From Myxococcales bacterium (GTDB lineage Bacteria > Myxococcota_A > Polyangia > Nannocystales > Nannocystaceae), in assembly GCA_020633335.1 (NCBI GenBank), contig JACKDU010000002.1, positions 558,001-622,000 of the forward strand: DNA of 64,000 nucleotides. The letters are read 5' to 3'. This document shows, piece after piece, positions 47,142 through 54,770 of the stretch. Both the position numbers and the translations under genes were made by a program. The notes below the pieces were generated by a model. The model worked only from the letters and a program-made list of their open reading frames with translations. It did no database searches and had not been told where the DNA came from. How positions within the stretch are numbered: the stretch's first letter is position 1; every line of letters starts with the position of its first letter.

Positions 47142-47552
47142 ATGCACCTGACCACCAAGGCCCGATACGGACTCCGCGCCCTCTGCCACGTCGCCCACCG
47201 GGGCTATGCATCCGCCCAGGTGATCGCCGAGAAGCAGTCGATCCCCTCCCGCTACCTCGAGGAGATCATTGGCGAGCTCCGCAAGGCGGGCTTCGTGATC
47301 GGCAAGCGAGGACCCCGCGGCGGCTACAAGCTCGCGCGCCCGGCCAACGAGATCGTCCTCGCCGACGTGCTCATCGCCCTCGGCGCGGGCGCCCCGACCA
47401 ACGCCGGCGAGCCCCAGGACGAGATCACCAGCCTCGTCGAGCGGGCGGTCGACTCCCGCTTCGCCAACGCCGTCGGCGCGCTCAGCCTCGAGGAGCTCCT
47501 CGGCGAGGCGCGCGAACAATTCCGGCGCCTCGCGGCCGACTATGTGATCTGA
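47142..47552 (+). CDS. Rrf2-family transcriptional regulator (CymR-like position)
   Basis: A 136-residue winged-helix protein. The N-terminus MHLTTKARYGLRALCHVAH and the wing GKRGPRGGYKLARP are the Rrf2 signature. It contains only one Cys and lacks the three-Cys cluster of IscR/NsrR, so it should not bind an Fe-S cluster; the non-Fe-S member CymR represses cysteine genes together with CysK. Here the gene opens an operon with cysK 41 bp downstream, followed by cysO/cysM/mec. A CymR-like cysteine-response role is therefore likely. Start ATG 47142 has GAAGGA 6 bases upstream. Confidence 0.9.
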   Translation: MHLTTKARYGLRALCHVAHRGYASAQVIAEKQSIPSRYLEEIIGELRKAGFVIGKRGPRGGYKLARPANEIVLADVLIALGAGAPTNAGEPQDEITSLVERAVDSRFANAVGALSLEELLGEAREQFRRLAADYVI

Positions 47553-47593
47553 TGCTCGCCGCGCGCCCGCGCGCCGCATGTCCTGGCCTAACC

Positions 47594-48550
47594 ATGCAAC
47601 GACCTGTACTGGTTGATGACATCCTCGGTCTGATCGGCAACACCCCGCTCGTACGCCTCCGCAAGGTCGCGGGCTCCCCCGAGACCCACGCCACCGTGTG
47701 GGGGAAGTGCGAGATGCTCAACCCGGGCGGCTCAGTCAAGGATCGGATCGCCCTGGCGATGATCGAGGCGGCCGAGGCGACCGGCCAGATCACCCCGGGG
47801 AAGAGCGTCCTCGTCGAGCCGACCAGCGGCAACACCGGGATCGGCCTCGCCCTCGTGGCCGCGGTCAAGGGCTACCGCCTGATCCTGACGATGCCCGAGA
47901 GCATGAGCCTCGAGCGCCGCAACCTCCTCAAGGCCTACGGCGCCGAGATCGTCCTCACCCCCGAGGACCAGACGATGGAGGGCGCGGTCAACCGAGCGAT
48001 CGAGCTCTGCCGGCGCCCCGATCACCACATGCTCCAGCAGTTCGAGAACCCGGCGAACCCGGAGATCCACCGCCGCTCGACCGCCCCCGAGATCATCGAG
48101 CAGATGGGCGCGCGGACGATCGACGGCTTCGTCTCGCCGGTCGGCACCGGCGGCACGATCACCGGGGTCGGCGAGTCCCTCCGCGCGCACAACCCGGCGA
48201 TCCGGGTGGTCGCGGTCGAGCCGCTGCGCTCGCCGGTGCTCAGCGGCGGCCGCCCGGGTCCCCACAAGATCCAGGGGATCGGCGCCGGCTTCATCCCCCG
48301 CGTCCTCAACCGGGCGGTCTACGACACGATCGCCACCGTCGACGACGCCGAGGCCTACCGGATGAAGAAGCGCCTCGCCACCGAGGAGGGGCTCCTCGTC
48401 GGCATCTCGGCCGGCGCCGGCGTGGTCGCGGCCGAGCGCCTGGCGGCCGAGCTCGGCCCCGGCAAGCACGTGATCACGATCCTCTGCGACACCGGTGAGC
48501 GCTACTTCAGCCTCGACGAGTACTTCACGTCGACCGGCGAGCTCCGCTGA
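47594..48550 (+). CDS. cysK: Cysteine synthase (O-acetylserine sulfhydrylase, CysK type)
   Basis: A 318-residue fold-type II PLP enzyme that makes cysteine from O-acetylserine and sulfide. Visible motifs: LIGNTPLVRL, PLP Lys K49 in NPGGSVKDR, the substrate loop EPTSGNTGIGLA, the phosphate loop PVGTGGTITG and the C-terminal LVGISAGA. ATG 47594 places the family-typical number of residues before LIGNTPL. An earlier ATG at 47552 overlaps the rrf2 stop (TGATG) but would add 14 non-conserved residues. It lies in an operon with a second, CysM-type synthase. Confidence 0.95.
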   Translation: MQRPVLVDDILGLIGNTPLVRLRKVAGSPETHATVWGKCEMLNPGGSVKDRIALAMIEAAEATGQITPGKSVLVEPTSGNTGIGLALVAAVKGYRLILTMPESMSLERRNLLKAYGAEIVLTPEDQTMEGAVNRAIELCRRPDHHMLQQFENPANPEIHRRSTAPEIIEQMGARTIDGFVSPVGTGGTITGVGESLRAHNPAIRVVAVEPLRSPVLSGGRPGPHKIQGIGAGFIPRVLNRAVYDTIATVDDAEAYRMKKRLATEEGLLVGISAGAGVVAAERLAAELGPGKHVITILCDTGERYFSLDEYFTSTGELR

Positions 48551-48557
48551 TCCGCCC

Positions 48558-49301
48558 ATGCCCAAGGCCCCGGAGCTGCGCGAGCACTTCGTCGTCGTCG
48601 GCGCCGGCGGCCTCGGTGCGCCCGCGCTCCTCGGCCTCCTCGCGGCCGGCGCGGGCCGGGTGACGATCGTCGACCGCGACGAGGTCGAGCTCTCCAACCT
48701 CCAGCGCCAGGTCCTCTTCGACGTCGGCGATCTCGGGGCCCCGAAGGCCGCCGCCGCCGCCCGTCAGCTCCGCCGCCGCGCACCCCTCGACGTCGAGGGC
48801 CTCGCCCTCGATCTCGACGCCGCCGGCCTGGGGGCGCTCCTCGACACGGTCGCCGGCGACGCGGTCGTCCTCGAGTGCACGGACAACCCTGTCCTGAAGT
48901 TCATGGTCAATGACGCATGTCTGGCCCGCGGGATCCCGGCGGTGATCGGCGGCGGCGTCCGCTGGCGCGGACAGGCGCTCGCGGTCGCGCCCGGGGCCGG
49001 CGCCTGCCTCCGCTGCATCTTCGAGGCGCCGCCCCCCGCCGAGCTCGCCGAGCCCTGCGCGGCCGTCGGGGTGATCGGCGCCGCCGTCGGCCTCTTCGGC
49101 AACCTGATGGCCCTCCTCGCCTGGCGCCTGGCCGCCGGCGAGGCCGCGGAGGTCGCGGGCCAGCTGATCGCCCTTGACCTCCTGACCCTCGAGATCCACA
49201 CCCTCAGGCCCCGCCCGCGCACCGCCTGCCCCGCCTGCGCCGGCCGCGGGATCGATCCCGCGCTCGCCTCCGCGTGGGCCTGCCCGAGCGCCCCCCACTG
49301 A
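48558..49301 (+). CDS. moeB: ThiF/MoeB-like E1 enzyme, activator of the CysO sulfur carrier
   Basis: A 247-residue E1-like adenylyltransferase. It shows the nucleotide motif VVVGAGGLGAP, DRDEVELSNLQRQVLF, the adenylation region ECTDNPVLKFMVNDAC, and zinc-type cysteine pairs CLRC and CPAC. Such enzymes adenylate the C-terminal Gly of MoaD/ThiS/CysO carriers so that sulfur can be added. The next gene encodes the carrier. Unlike mycobacterial MoeZ it has no C-terminal rhodanese domain, so the sulfur donor must be another protein or sulfide. It is 7 bp after cysK. Confidence 0.9.
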   Translation: MPKAPELREHFVVVGAGGLGAPALLGLLAAGAGRVTIVDRDEVELSNLQRQVLFDVGDLGAPKAAAAARQLRRRAPLDVEGLALDLDAAGLGALLDTVAGDAVVLECTDNPVLKFMVNDACLARGIPAVIGGGVRWRGQALAVAPGAGACLRCIFEAPPPAELAEPCAAVGVIGAAVGLFGNLMALLAWRLAAGEAAEVAGQLIALDLLTLEIHTLRPRPRTACPACAGRGIDPALASAWACPSAPH

Positions 49302-49334
49302 CGCCCCACCCACGAGCACACCCGAGAGCAAGCC

Positions 49335-49607
49335 ATGCCACTTGTCCGTATCCCTACCCCGCTCCGCAAGTACACCCAGGGCCAGGAGGAGGTGAGCGTC
49401 GCCGGTACGACCGTCGGCGAGATCCTCACCAACCTCGAGGGCGCCTGCCCGGGGATCCGCGAGCGGATCTGCGACGCCGAGGGCCGCGTCCGCCGCTTCG
49501 TCAACGTCTTCGTCGCCGACGAGGACATCCGCTTCCTCCAGAACCTCGAGACCCCGGTCGCGGAGCGCGATGAGATCAGCATCGTCCCTGCCATCGCCGG
49601 CGGCTGA
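49335..49607 (+). CDS. cysO: CysO-type sulfur carrier protein (ubiquitin-like fold)
   Basis: A 90-residue MoaD/ThiS-like beta-grasp protein ending AIAGG, the diglycine that becomes a thiocarboxylate. Motifs FVNVFVADEDIRFL and PVAERDEISIVPAIAGG match CysO/MoaD carriers. In Mycobacterium, CysO-COSH donates sulfur to CysM-bound aminoacrylate, giving a CysO-cysteine adduct that Mec cleaves; all three partners lie in this operon. Its 3' end overlaps the cysM start by 38 bases. Confidence 0.94.
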   Translation: MPLVRIPTPLRKYTQGQEEVSVAGTTVGEILTNLEGACPGIRERICDAEGRVRRFVNVFVADEDIRFLQNLETPVAERDEISIVPAIAGG

Positions 49608-50610
49608 TCCGACGGCGAGCCCGGCCGCGAAGGGCCCGCGGGCGCGCGACCAGGTGATGGCCGCGCTCCGGGCGAAGCGGGCGGTCTGCGTCGACAGCAT
49701 CACCGAGCTGATCGGCAACACCCCGCTGGTCCGCCTCCACCACATCGAGCGCTCGTGCCCGGGCGTCGAGCTCTACGCCAAGGCGGAGTTCACCAACCCG
49801 GCGGGCTCCGTCAAGGATCGCGCGGCCCTCTTCATCGTCCGCGACGCGCTCGCCCGCGGGGCGATCCGCCCGGGGATGCGGCTCATCGACAGCACCAGCG
49901 GCAACACCGGGATCGCCTACGCGATGGTCGGCGCAGCCCTCGGCGTGCCGGTCACCCTGGTGATGCCGGAGAACGTCACCGTCCCGCGCAAGCAGGTGAC
50001 CACGGCCTACGGCGTCGAGATCATCTACTCGAGCCCGATGGAGGGGAGCGACGGCGCGATCGTCCTCGCCCGCGAGCTGGTCGAGCGCCACCCGGGGCGC
50101 TACTTCTACCCCGACCAGTACTCCAACCCGGCGAACCCTGGGGCCCACTACGCGACCACCGCCCCCGAGATCTGGGAGCAGACCGCGGGGAGGATCACCC
50201 ACTTCGTCACCGGCATCGGCACCAGCGGCACGGTGGTCGGGACCTCGCGGCGCCTCCACGAGATCTCGCCGGCGATCCGCTGCGTCGCCATCCAGCCGGA
50301 CGACGCGATGCACGGCCTCGAGGGGATGAAGCACCTCCCGAGCTCGCTGGTCCCGCAGATCTACGACGAGGGCGTCCTCGACGACACGATCTGGATGCCG
50401 ACCGACGAGGGCTGGGACATGGCGGAGCGCCTCGCCGAGGAGGAGGGGCTCTTCGTCGGCCACTCGTCGGGGGCGAACGTCGCCGGCGCCCTCCGCCTCG
50501 GCCGCGAGCTCGCCGACCGCGGCGAGCGCGGCGTCGTCGTCACGATCCTCTGCGACCGCGGCGACCGCTACTTCGTGCCGCTCCGCTGGGAGCGCAACTA
50601 CGTCTGGTAG
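49570..50610 (+). CDS. cysM: Cysteine synthase CysM, CysO-dependent type
   Basis: A 346-residue fold-type II PLP enzyme with LIGNTPLVRL, PLP Lys K82 in NPAGSVKDR, the substrate loop STSGNTGIAYA and the phosphate loop GIGTSGTVVGT. The context (cysO overlapping its start, mec after it) identifies it as the synthase that uses protein-bound thiocarboxylate, probably with O-phosphoserine. ATG 49570 has GGAG 4 bases upstream but gives about 30 poorly conserved N-terminal residues; ATG 49657 is a good alternative. Confidence 0.92.
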   Translation: MRSASSLPSPAADPTASPAAKGPRARDQVMAALRAKRAVCVDSITELIGNTPLVRLHHIERSCPGVELYAKAEFTNPAGSVKDRAALFIVRDALARGAIRPGMRLIDSTSGNTGIAYAMVGAALGVPVTLVMPENVTVPRKQVTTAYGVEIIYSSPMEGSDGAIVLARELVERHPGRYFYPDQYSNPANPGAHYATTAPEIWEQTAGRITHFVTGIGTSGTVVGTSRRLHEISPAIRCVAIQPDDAMHGLEGMKHLPSSLVPQIYDEGVLDDTIWMPTDEGWDMAERLAEEEGLFVGHSSGANVAGALRLGRELADRGERGVVVTILCDRGDRYFVPLRWERNYVW

Positions 50611-50634
50611 CGCCCGTCGGCGCGAGGAGAACGC

Positions 50635-51117
50635 ATGAGCGACCAGGATTCCCCGCCGATCGTCGAGATCCCCGAGGCTGCCCTTCGGGACATCTTCGAG
50701 CACGCACGGGCCGAATTCCCGAACGAGTGCTGCGGCTACCTGATCGGCAGCGGATCTGACCTTGAGGTCCGGCGCTGCAAGAACCGTCAGGACCAGCTCC
50801 ACGCGCTCGACCCCGAGGCCCACCCGCGGACCGCGGCCAACGCCTACAACATCGGCGGGCGCGAGCTCCTCGACCTCGTGCGATCCTTCGAGGGCGAGCG
50901 GCCGGCGACCGTGATCTATCACTCGCACCCGCGGGTCGGCGCCTACTTCTCGGCCGAGGACGAGCGCGCGGCCCTGGCCGCCGGGTACCCGGTCGCGTAC
51001 CTGGTGATCGACGCGCAGGAGGGCGAGATCCGCGAGGCGCTCCTCTTCCGCAGGGGCGCGGACGGGGGCGAGGCGGCTTACGGCGTCGTCGCCCGCTTCC
51101 CGGGCGCGGCGATCTAG
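50635..51117 (+). CDS. mec: JAMM/MPN+ metalloprotease Mec (releases cysteine from CysO)
   Basis: A 160-residue Zn protease of the JAB/JAMM family. The full catalytic set is visible: E31 (PNECCGYLIG), H96 and H98 (YHSHPR), S106 and D109 (YFSAED). In the CysO pathway Mec hydrolyses the bond between CysO's C-terminal glycine and the newly made cysteine. It lies 24 bp after cysM with a strong SD, GAGGAG, 5 bases before the ATG. It ends the operon. Confidence 0.94.
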   Translation: MSDQDSPPIVEIPEAALRDIFEHARAEFPNECCGYLIGSGSDLEVRRCKNRQDQLHALDPEAHPRTAANAYNIGGRELLDLVRSFEGERPATVIYHSHPRVGAYFSAEDERAALAAGYPVAYLVIDAQEGEIREALLFRRGADGGEAAYGVVARFPGAAI

Positions 51118-51189
51118 CCCGGCCCCTGGGCCGACCCCGCGACCCCGCGATGTGAGCGAGCGCGGCCGCGTCCTCGTGGTCTCGCGGCG

Positions 51190-51663
51190 CTAGCCTGCGC
51201 GTTGCCACGGCGACCGGAGCTCACCCCGACGGAGCCGCTCGATCAACGCGCGATCGGCGGCCAGGAACTCCTGCGCCGGCAGCTCCGCGCACGTGAAGTC
51301 GAGGAGGCTCGCCCCATCCGCCGGGACCAAACGCCCCTCCCAGGGCCCCTGCGCGACGAGCGCCGCACCATCGACATGGTAGAGCAGGAGCACGACCTCG
51401 GGCCCGGGCGGCGGGTAGTCGTGGTGGAGGACCTCGGCGATCGGCCCGATCCGCAGGGCAGACGCGGCCTCGCCCCACTCCTCGACCAGCTCCCGGGCGA
51501 GGGCGGCGGTCGGCGCCTCGCCAGGCTCGACCTTTCCGCCAGGGAACTCGACCATCGCCGCGCCGTGAGCCGCAGCGGCGCCCCGGCGCTGGACGAGGAG
51601 GCGCTCGGGGGCCAGCCAGACCAGGCCGGCGACCACCAGGAGCCTTCGGGGTGGCTTCTCCAT
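51190..51663 (-). CDS. Nudix hydrolase (MutT-like)
   Basis: A 157-residue Nudix protein. The Nudix box is complete: GGKVEPGEAPTAALARELVE followed by EWGE, i.e. Gx5Ex7REUxEExG with all metal-binding Glu. N-terminal VVAGLVWLAPERLLVQRRG resembles MutT/NUDT1-type pyrophosphatases that clean up nucleotide pools, but other nucleoside diphosphate derivatives are possible substrates. ATG 51663 is chosen instead of the upstream TTG. It is divergent from the DUF507 gene. Confidence 0.9.
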   Translation of the reverse strand: MEKPPRRLLVVAGLVWLAPERLLVQRRGAAAAHGAAMVEFPGGKVEPGEAPTAALARELVEEWGEAASALRIGPIAEVLHHDYPPPGPEVVLLLYHVDGAALVAQGPWEGRLVPADGASLLDFTCAELPAQEFLAADRALIERLRRGELRSPWQRAG

Positions 51664-51725
51664 GCGCAAGCGTCATAGCGCAAGCTGGACGCTCGGAGAA
51701 GCAACGCCTATCCTCCGGGCAGCCC

Positions 51726-52238
51726 ATGCGCCTCTATGCCAACAAGATCTCGACCATCGCGGACGCCATCGCCCGTCTCCTGATCGACTCGGGCGATCTC
51801 GATGTCACGGACCGCGAGGAGTTCAAGGCTGACCTCGAGGCGGTGCTCAAGGAGTACCGCCGCAAGGACCGCGAGCTCACCGAGCAGGCCAAGGACATCC
51901 TCGAGAAGCGCGGCCTCCCCTACCCTGAGCTATTCCGCACCAAGCGCGCGCTCGCCGAGGCGGAGGACTTCGGGATCGGCGACGATGCCGTACAATGGAT
52001 CACTAGCCAGCTCCTCGAGCTCTTCATGCAGTCCAGCCACGTCGAAGAGATCTACGTCGACGACGCGACGCTCCGCCGCAAGCTCCGGGACGTCCTCCGC
52101 CGCCACATGCAGGCGGACGAGGACATCGACCGCGAGGTCCGGCGGCACCTCAAGCACCTCGCCGAGAACACCGAGGCGTTTGAGATCGAGTACCAACGGC
52201 AGCTCGAGATGGTCAAACGCAAGCACGGGCTCGAGTAA
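51726..52238 (+). CDS. DUF507 family protein
   Basis: A 170-residue, highly charged helical protein starting MRLYANKISTIADAIARLLI and containing FRTKRALAEAEDFGIGDDAVQ. This is the DUF507 family found in deltaproteobacterial lineages, with two related helical halves (the first and last 80 residues each contain a basic helix). Its function is unknown. The stop codon overlaps the start of the next gene (TAATG), suggesting translational coupling with the EtfA-N-like protein. Confidence 0.85.
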   Translation: MRLYANKISTIADAIARLLIDSGDLDVTDREEFKADLEAVLKEYRRKDRELTEQAKDILEKRGLPYPELFRTKRALAEAEDFGIGDDAVQWITSQLLELFMQSSHVEEIYVDDATLRRKLRDVLRRHMQADEDIDREVRRHLKHLAENTEAFEIEYQRQLEMVKRKHGLE

Positions 52239-53047
52239 TGGCGCACATCCTGGTCTACGCCCAACGCACCCCCCACGGCATCCACCCCGCGAGCGCGGCG
52301 GCTCTCTGCCTCGCCCGTGATCTCGGCTCGGAATTCGGCGCGACGATCACCGCGGTCTGCCCGGGTGACGCCGGCAAGGCCAACTACAAGATCGCCAGGG
52401 CGACCGGCCGCTTCGGCGCCGACATCCTCCTCTTCGCCGGCCCGAGCGGGCTGGCGACCCTGCAGAAGCGCCTCAACCCTGGCCTCGTCCTGGTGCCGTG
52501 GACCGACGAGGGGATCAGCGTCGCCCGCACCCTCCCTGAGGGTCCGGCGACGCCCCACCTCCTCCACGAGCCGCAGCCCGAGTGGACCAGCGAGGCGCTG
52601 GTCTCGGGGATCATCGCCGGCACCCTCCCCTGGTACGACCTCGCCACGGTCCTCGACGCCGACATCGAGATCGACGCCGCCGACGTCGCTCTCCCGGCGT
52701 GGGCGCTCGACGTCGACTCTCCGACCTCGGGACCGCTCCTCTACGTCGGCCCCGGCGACATCGATCCGATGACGCGATCGAACCTCGCGACCCTCGGCGC
52801 GAGCCCGGTCGAGCCCGGTGAGGTCGGCAAGCTCAAGGCCGGCACGGTCCTCTGGCTCGCCACCGATCCGGCCGCGCCGCCGCCCGAGGTCGCCAGCCGC
52901 GGCCCCGCGGTCCGGCTCGTCCTCTTCCCCGGCGTCTCGCCCCGCTTCCACCCGAATTGGTCGTGCGCCGACTGGGTGCTCCCGGGCCTCTGGCCCGAGG
53001 CGACCAAGCAACTGCACAGCGAGATGTGGAAGCTGACGCTGGCCTGA
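52238..53047 (+). CDS. Electron-transfer-flavoprotein alpha N-terminal-like protein
   Basis: A 269-residue protein. Residues 1 to about 180 resemble the N-terminal domain of EtfA (ILVYAQRTPHGIHPASAAAL, AGKANYKIARATGRFGADIL, TLPWYDLATVLDADIE), an adenine-nucleotide alpha-hydrolase-like fold. The FAD-binding C-terminal domain of EtfA is missing, and no etfB is nearby, so it is not a normal ETF. It is coupled to DUF507 by a 1-base overlap and runs into an ATP-grasp gene in the -1 frame. The true substrate is unknown; nucleotide or flavin binding is possible. Confidence 0.65.
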   Translation: MAHILVYAQRTPHGIHPASAAALCLARDLGSEFGATITAVCPGDAGKANYKIARATGRFGADILLFAGPSGLATLQKRLNPGLVLVPWTDEGISVARTLPEGPATPHLLHEPQPEWTSEALVSGIIAGTLPWYDLATVLDADIEIDAADVALPAWALDVDSPTSGPLLYVGPGDIDPMTRSNLATLGASPVEPGEVGKLKAGTVLWLATDPAAPPPEVASRGPAVRLVLFPGVSPRFHPNWSCADWVLPGLWPEATKQLHSEMWKLTLA

Positions 53048-54702
53048 GCGAGCTCCTCGGCGTCCTCCGCGGGACCCGGGAGCGACGATCCGCGATCCTC
53101 GTCAGCGAGATCGCGGCCGAGCATGTGCGGGTGCCCGGCGCCGAGCTCGTCGACGCGCGGACGATCGCCCGCCGCCTCCAGGCAGGTGAGCCCGCCGCCC
53201 TCGTCGCCGTCGAGGCGCTCTCGCCGACGCTCCTTCGGGCGCTCCGCGAGTCGCCGCCGATCATCCTTGTGGTCACCGGCGACGCCGACGAGGAGACCCT
53301 CGAGTCGCTCGCGCGTCGACCCGAGCTCGCGCTCCTCGGCCCCCACGGGATCCTCGAGATCGAGGACGGCGACAGCGATCTCCTCCTCTGCGCGGTCGAG
53401 GCCGCCGGGCTCGCGGATCTGCGGGCCGCCTTCGCGCCCTCGCCGGTCGCCCTCGCCCTCGCGCCGACGCCCCCCTGGCTGATCACCTGGATCCGCGAGC
53501 CCGACGCTGGCCTGCGGGCGGTCGGCTTCGTCGGCGCCGACGCGCTCGATCCCCGCTGGGCCGCCTGGCTGCGCGGGCGAACGCTCGAGGAGGCGACCCG
53601 TCACATCTTGATCCCGCTCGGCGTCGAGGCCCCGCGGGTCGACGCCCCGCGCCACCCCTCGCTCGGCCGCGCGCTCGCGGCCCACGCCCTAGAACGGACC
53701 ACCGGGCCGCTCTACCCGTCGGCGGCGGTGATCGCCGCGCTCGCCCGCGGCCTCGGGCCGCCGCGCCGCGGCTTCGAGCCCTCGGCCGCGCTCCTCGGCC
53801 GCTGGAACCAGGCCCGCCGCGCGCTCCCCCTCACCGGCGCGGCCCCGGGGATGGAGGCGCCCCACCCCGGCCTCCGCAGCGACGACCCCGGCGCCGCCTT
53901 CCTGGCCCAGCGCGCGCTCCTCCGCCAGGCCCAGAGCCTCGCCCTCCAGGAGCGTGCCCTCGCTGAGGTCGATGACGACGCCCTCGACGACGCCCGGATC
54001 GAGCGCGCCATCGAGGTCCTCCGCGGCGCCGGCGAGGTCCTCTCGGAGCACGAGAGCAAGGTCGTCCTCCACGGCTTCGGCGTCGAGGTCACGCGCCAGG
54101 CGGTCGCCTCCTCGGCCTCCGGCGCGGCCTCGTTCGCCGAGCAGATCGGCTTCCCGGTCGTCCTCAAGGCGGTGAGCCCCGATCTCCGGCGCAAGCGCGA
54201 GCTCGGCGCGGTGATCCTCGATCTCGCGACCTCGGCCGCCGTCCGTCGGGCCTACGCGACGATCGTCACCAACGTCGAGGAGCAGGCGCCGAGCGCCCAC
54301 CTCGACGGCGTGCTGGTCGCCGAGCAGATCGAGGAGGGCCTCGAGATCCACTGCGGGGCGATCCGCCTGGCCTCCGGCGAGATGGCGCTCTACGGCCGCG
54401 CGATCGGCCTGACGACCCCGCAGGAGCAGATCCTCGCGGCCTCGCCCCTGCGGCCGACCGACGCGCTCCTCCTCGCCAACGCGATCCTCACGCGGGTGCC
54501 GGTGCCGGCGCTGCGACGCCGCTCCGACCCCGACGTCGAGGTCCTCGCCGAGCTCTTCCTCCGCCTCGACGCGCTGGTGCGGCGCTCCGAGGATCGCCTC
54601 CTCAGCGTCGATCTCAACCCGATCCGGATGATCGGCGGCGAGCGGGGCTACGTGACGCTCGACGCCCGGATCACCCAGCGGCCCCACCTCGAGGGGCTCT
54701 GA
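52963..54702 (+). CDS. ATP-grasp acyl-CoA-synthetase-like protein (start uncertain)
   Basis: About 550-579 residues. The C-terminal 230 residues match ATP-grasp_5 of ADP-forming acetyl-CoA synthetases: SEHESKVVLHGFGVEV, GFPVVLKAVSPDLRRKRELG, EQIEEGLEIHCGAI and SVDLNPIRMIG. The usual HKSxxGG is replaced by RRKRELGA, so activity may be altered. The N-terminal region resembles the Succ_CoA_lig part only vaguely. Strong coding bias begins at 53041, yet no ATG or GTG occurs there; GTG 52963, CTG 53044 and GTG 53125 are the candidates, or the upstream gene is fused to it by a frameshift. The 85-base overlap is therefore unusual. Confidence 0.7.
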   Translation: MRRLGAPGPLARGDQATAQRDVEADAGLSELLGVLRGTRERRSAILVSEIAAEHVRVPGAELVDARTIARRLQAGEPAALVAVEALSPTLLRALRESPPIILVVTGDADEETLESLARRPELALLGPHGILEIEDGDSDLLLCAVEAAGLADLRAAFAPSPVALALAPTPPWLITWIREPDAGLRAVGFVGADALDPRWAAWLRGRTLEEATRHILIPLGVEAPRVDAPRHPSLGRALAAHALERTTGPLYPSAAVIAALARGLGPPRRGFEPSAALLGRWNQARRALPLTGAAPGMEAPHPGLRSDDPGAAFLAQRALLRQAQSLALQERALAEVDDDALDDARIERAIEVLRGAGEVLSEHESKVVLHGFGVEVTRQAVASSASGAASFAEQIGFPVVLKAVSPDLRRKRELGAVILDLATSAAVRRAYATIVTNVEEQAPSAHLDGVLVAEQIEEGLEIHCGAIRLASGEMALYGRAIGLTTPQEQILAASPLRPTDALLLANAILTRVPVPALRRRSDPDVEVLAELFLRLDALVRRSEDRLLSVDLNPIRMIGGERGYVTLDARITQRPHLEGL

Positions 54703-54720
54703 GCTTCGGCGACTCACTAC

Positions 54721-54736
54721 CTGTCTCTTGAGACAG
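54721..54736. terminator. Short perfect hairpin between convergent genes
   Basis: The palindrome CTGTCTC TT GAGACAG lies in the 68-bp gap between the convergent ATP-grasp and cca genes, followed by a second palindrome GCTCGCGCGCGAGC. Without a U-tract it is only a probable bidirectional terminator. Confidence 0.4.
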
Positions 54737-54770
54737 TGCTGTCGTTGTCGCGCTCGCGCGCGAGCCCGAC

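Noticed and set aside
48558..51117. E1 + ubiquitin-like + JAMM genes as an antiphage (Bil/CBASS-like) system
   Set aside because: The carrier and protease are interleaved with CysK/CysM synthases under an Rrf2 regulator and match the CysO-cysteine pathway; no E2, cyclase or effector is present.
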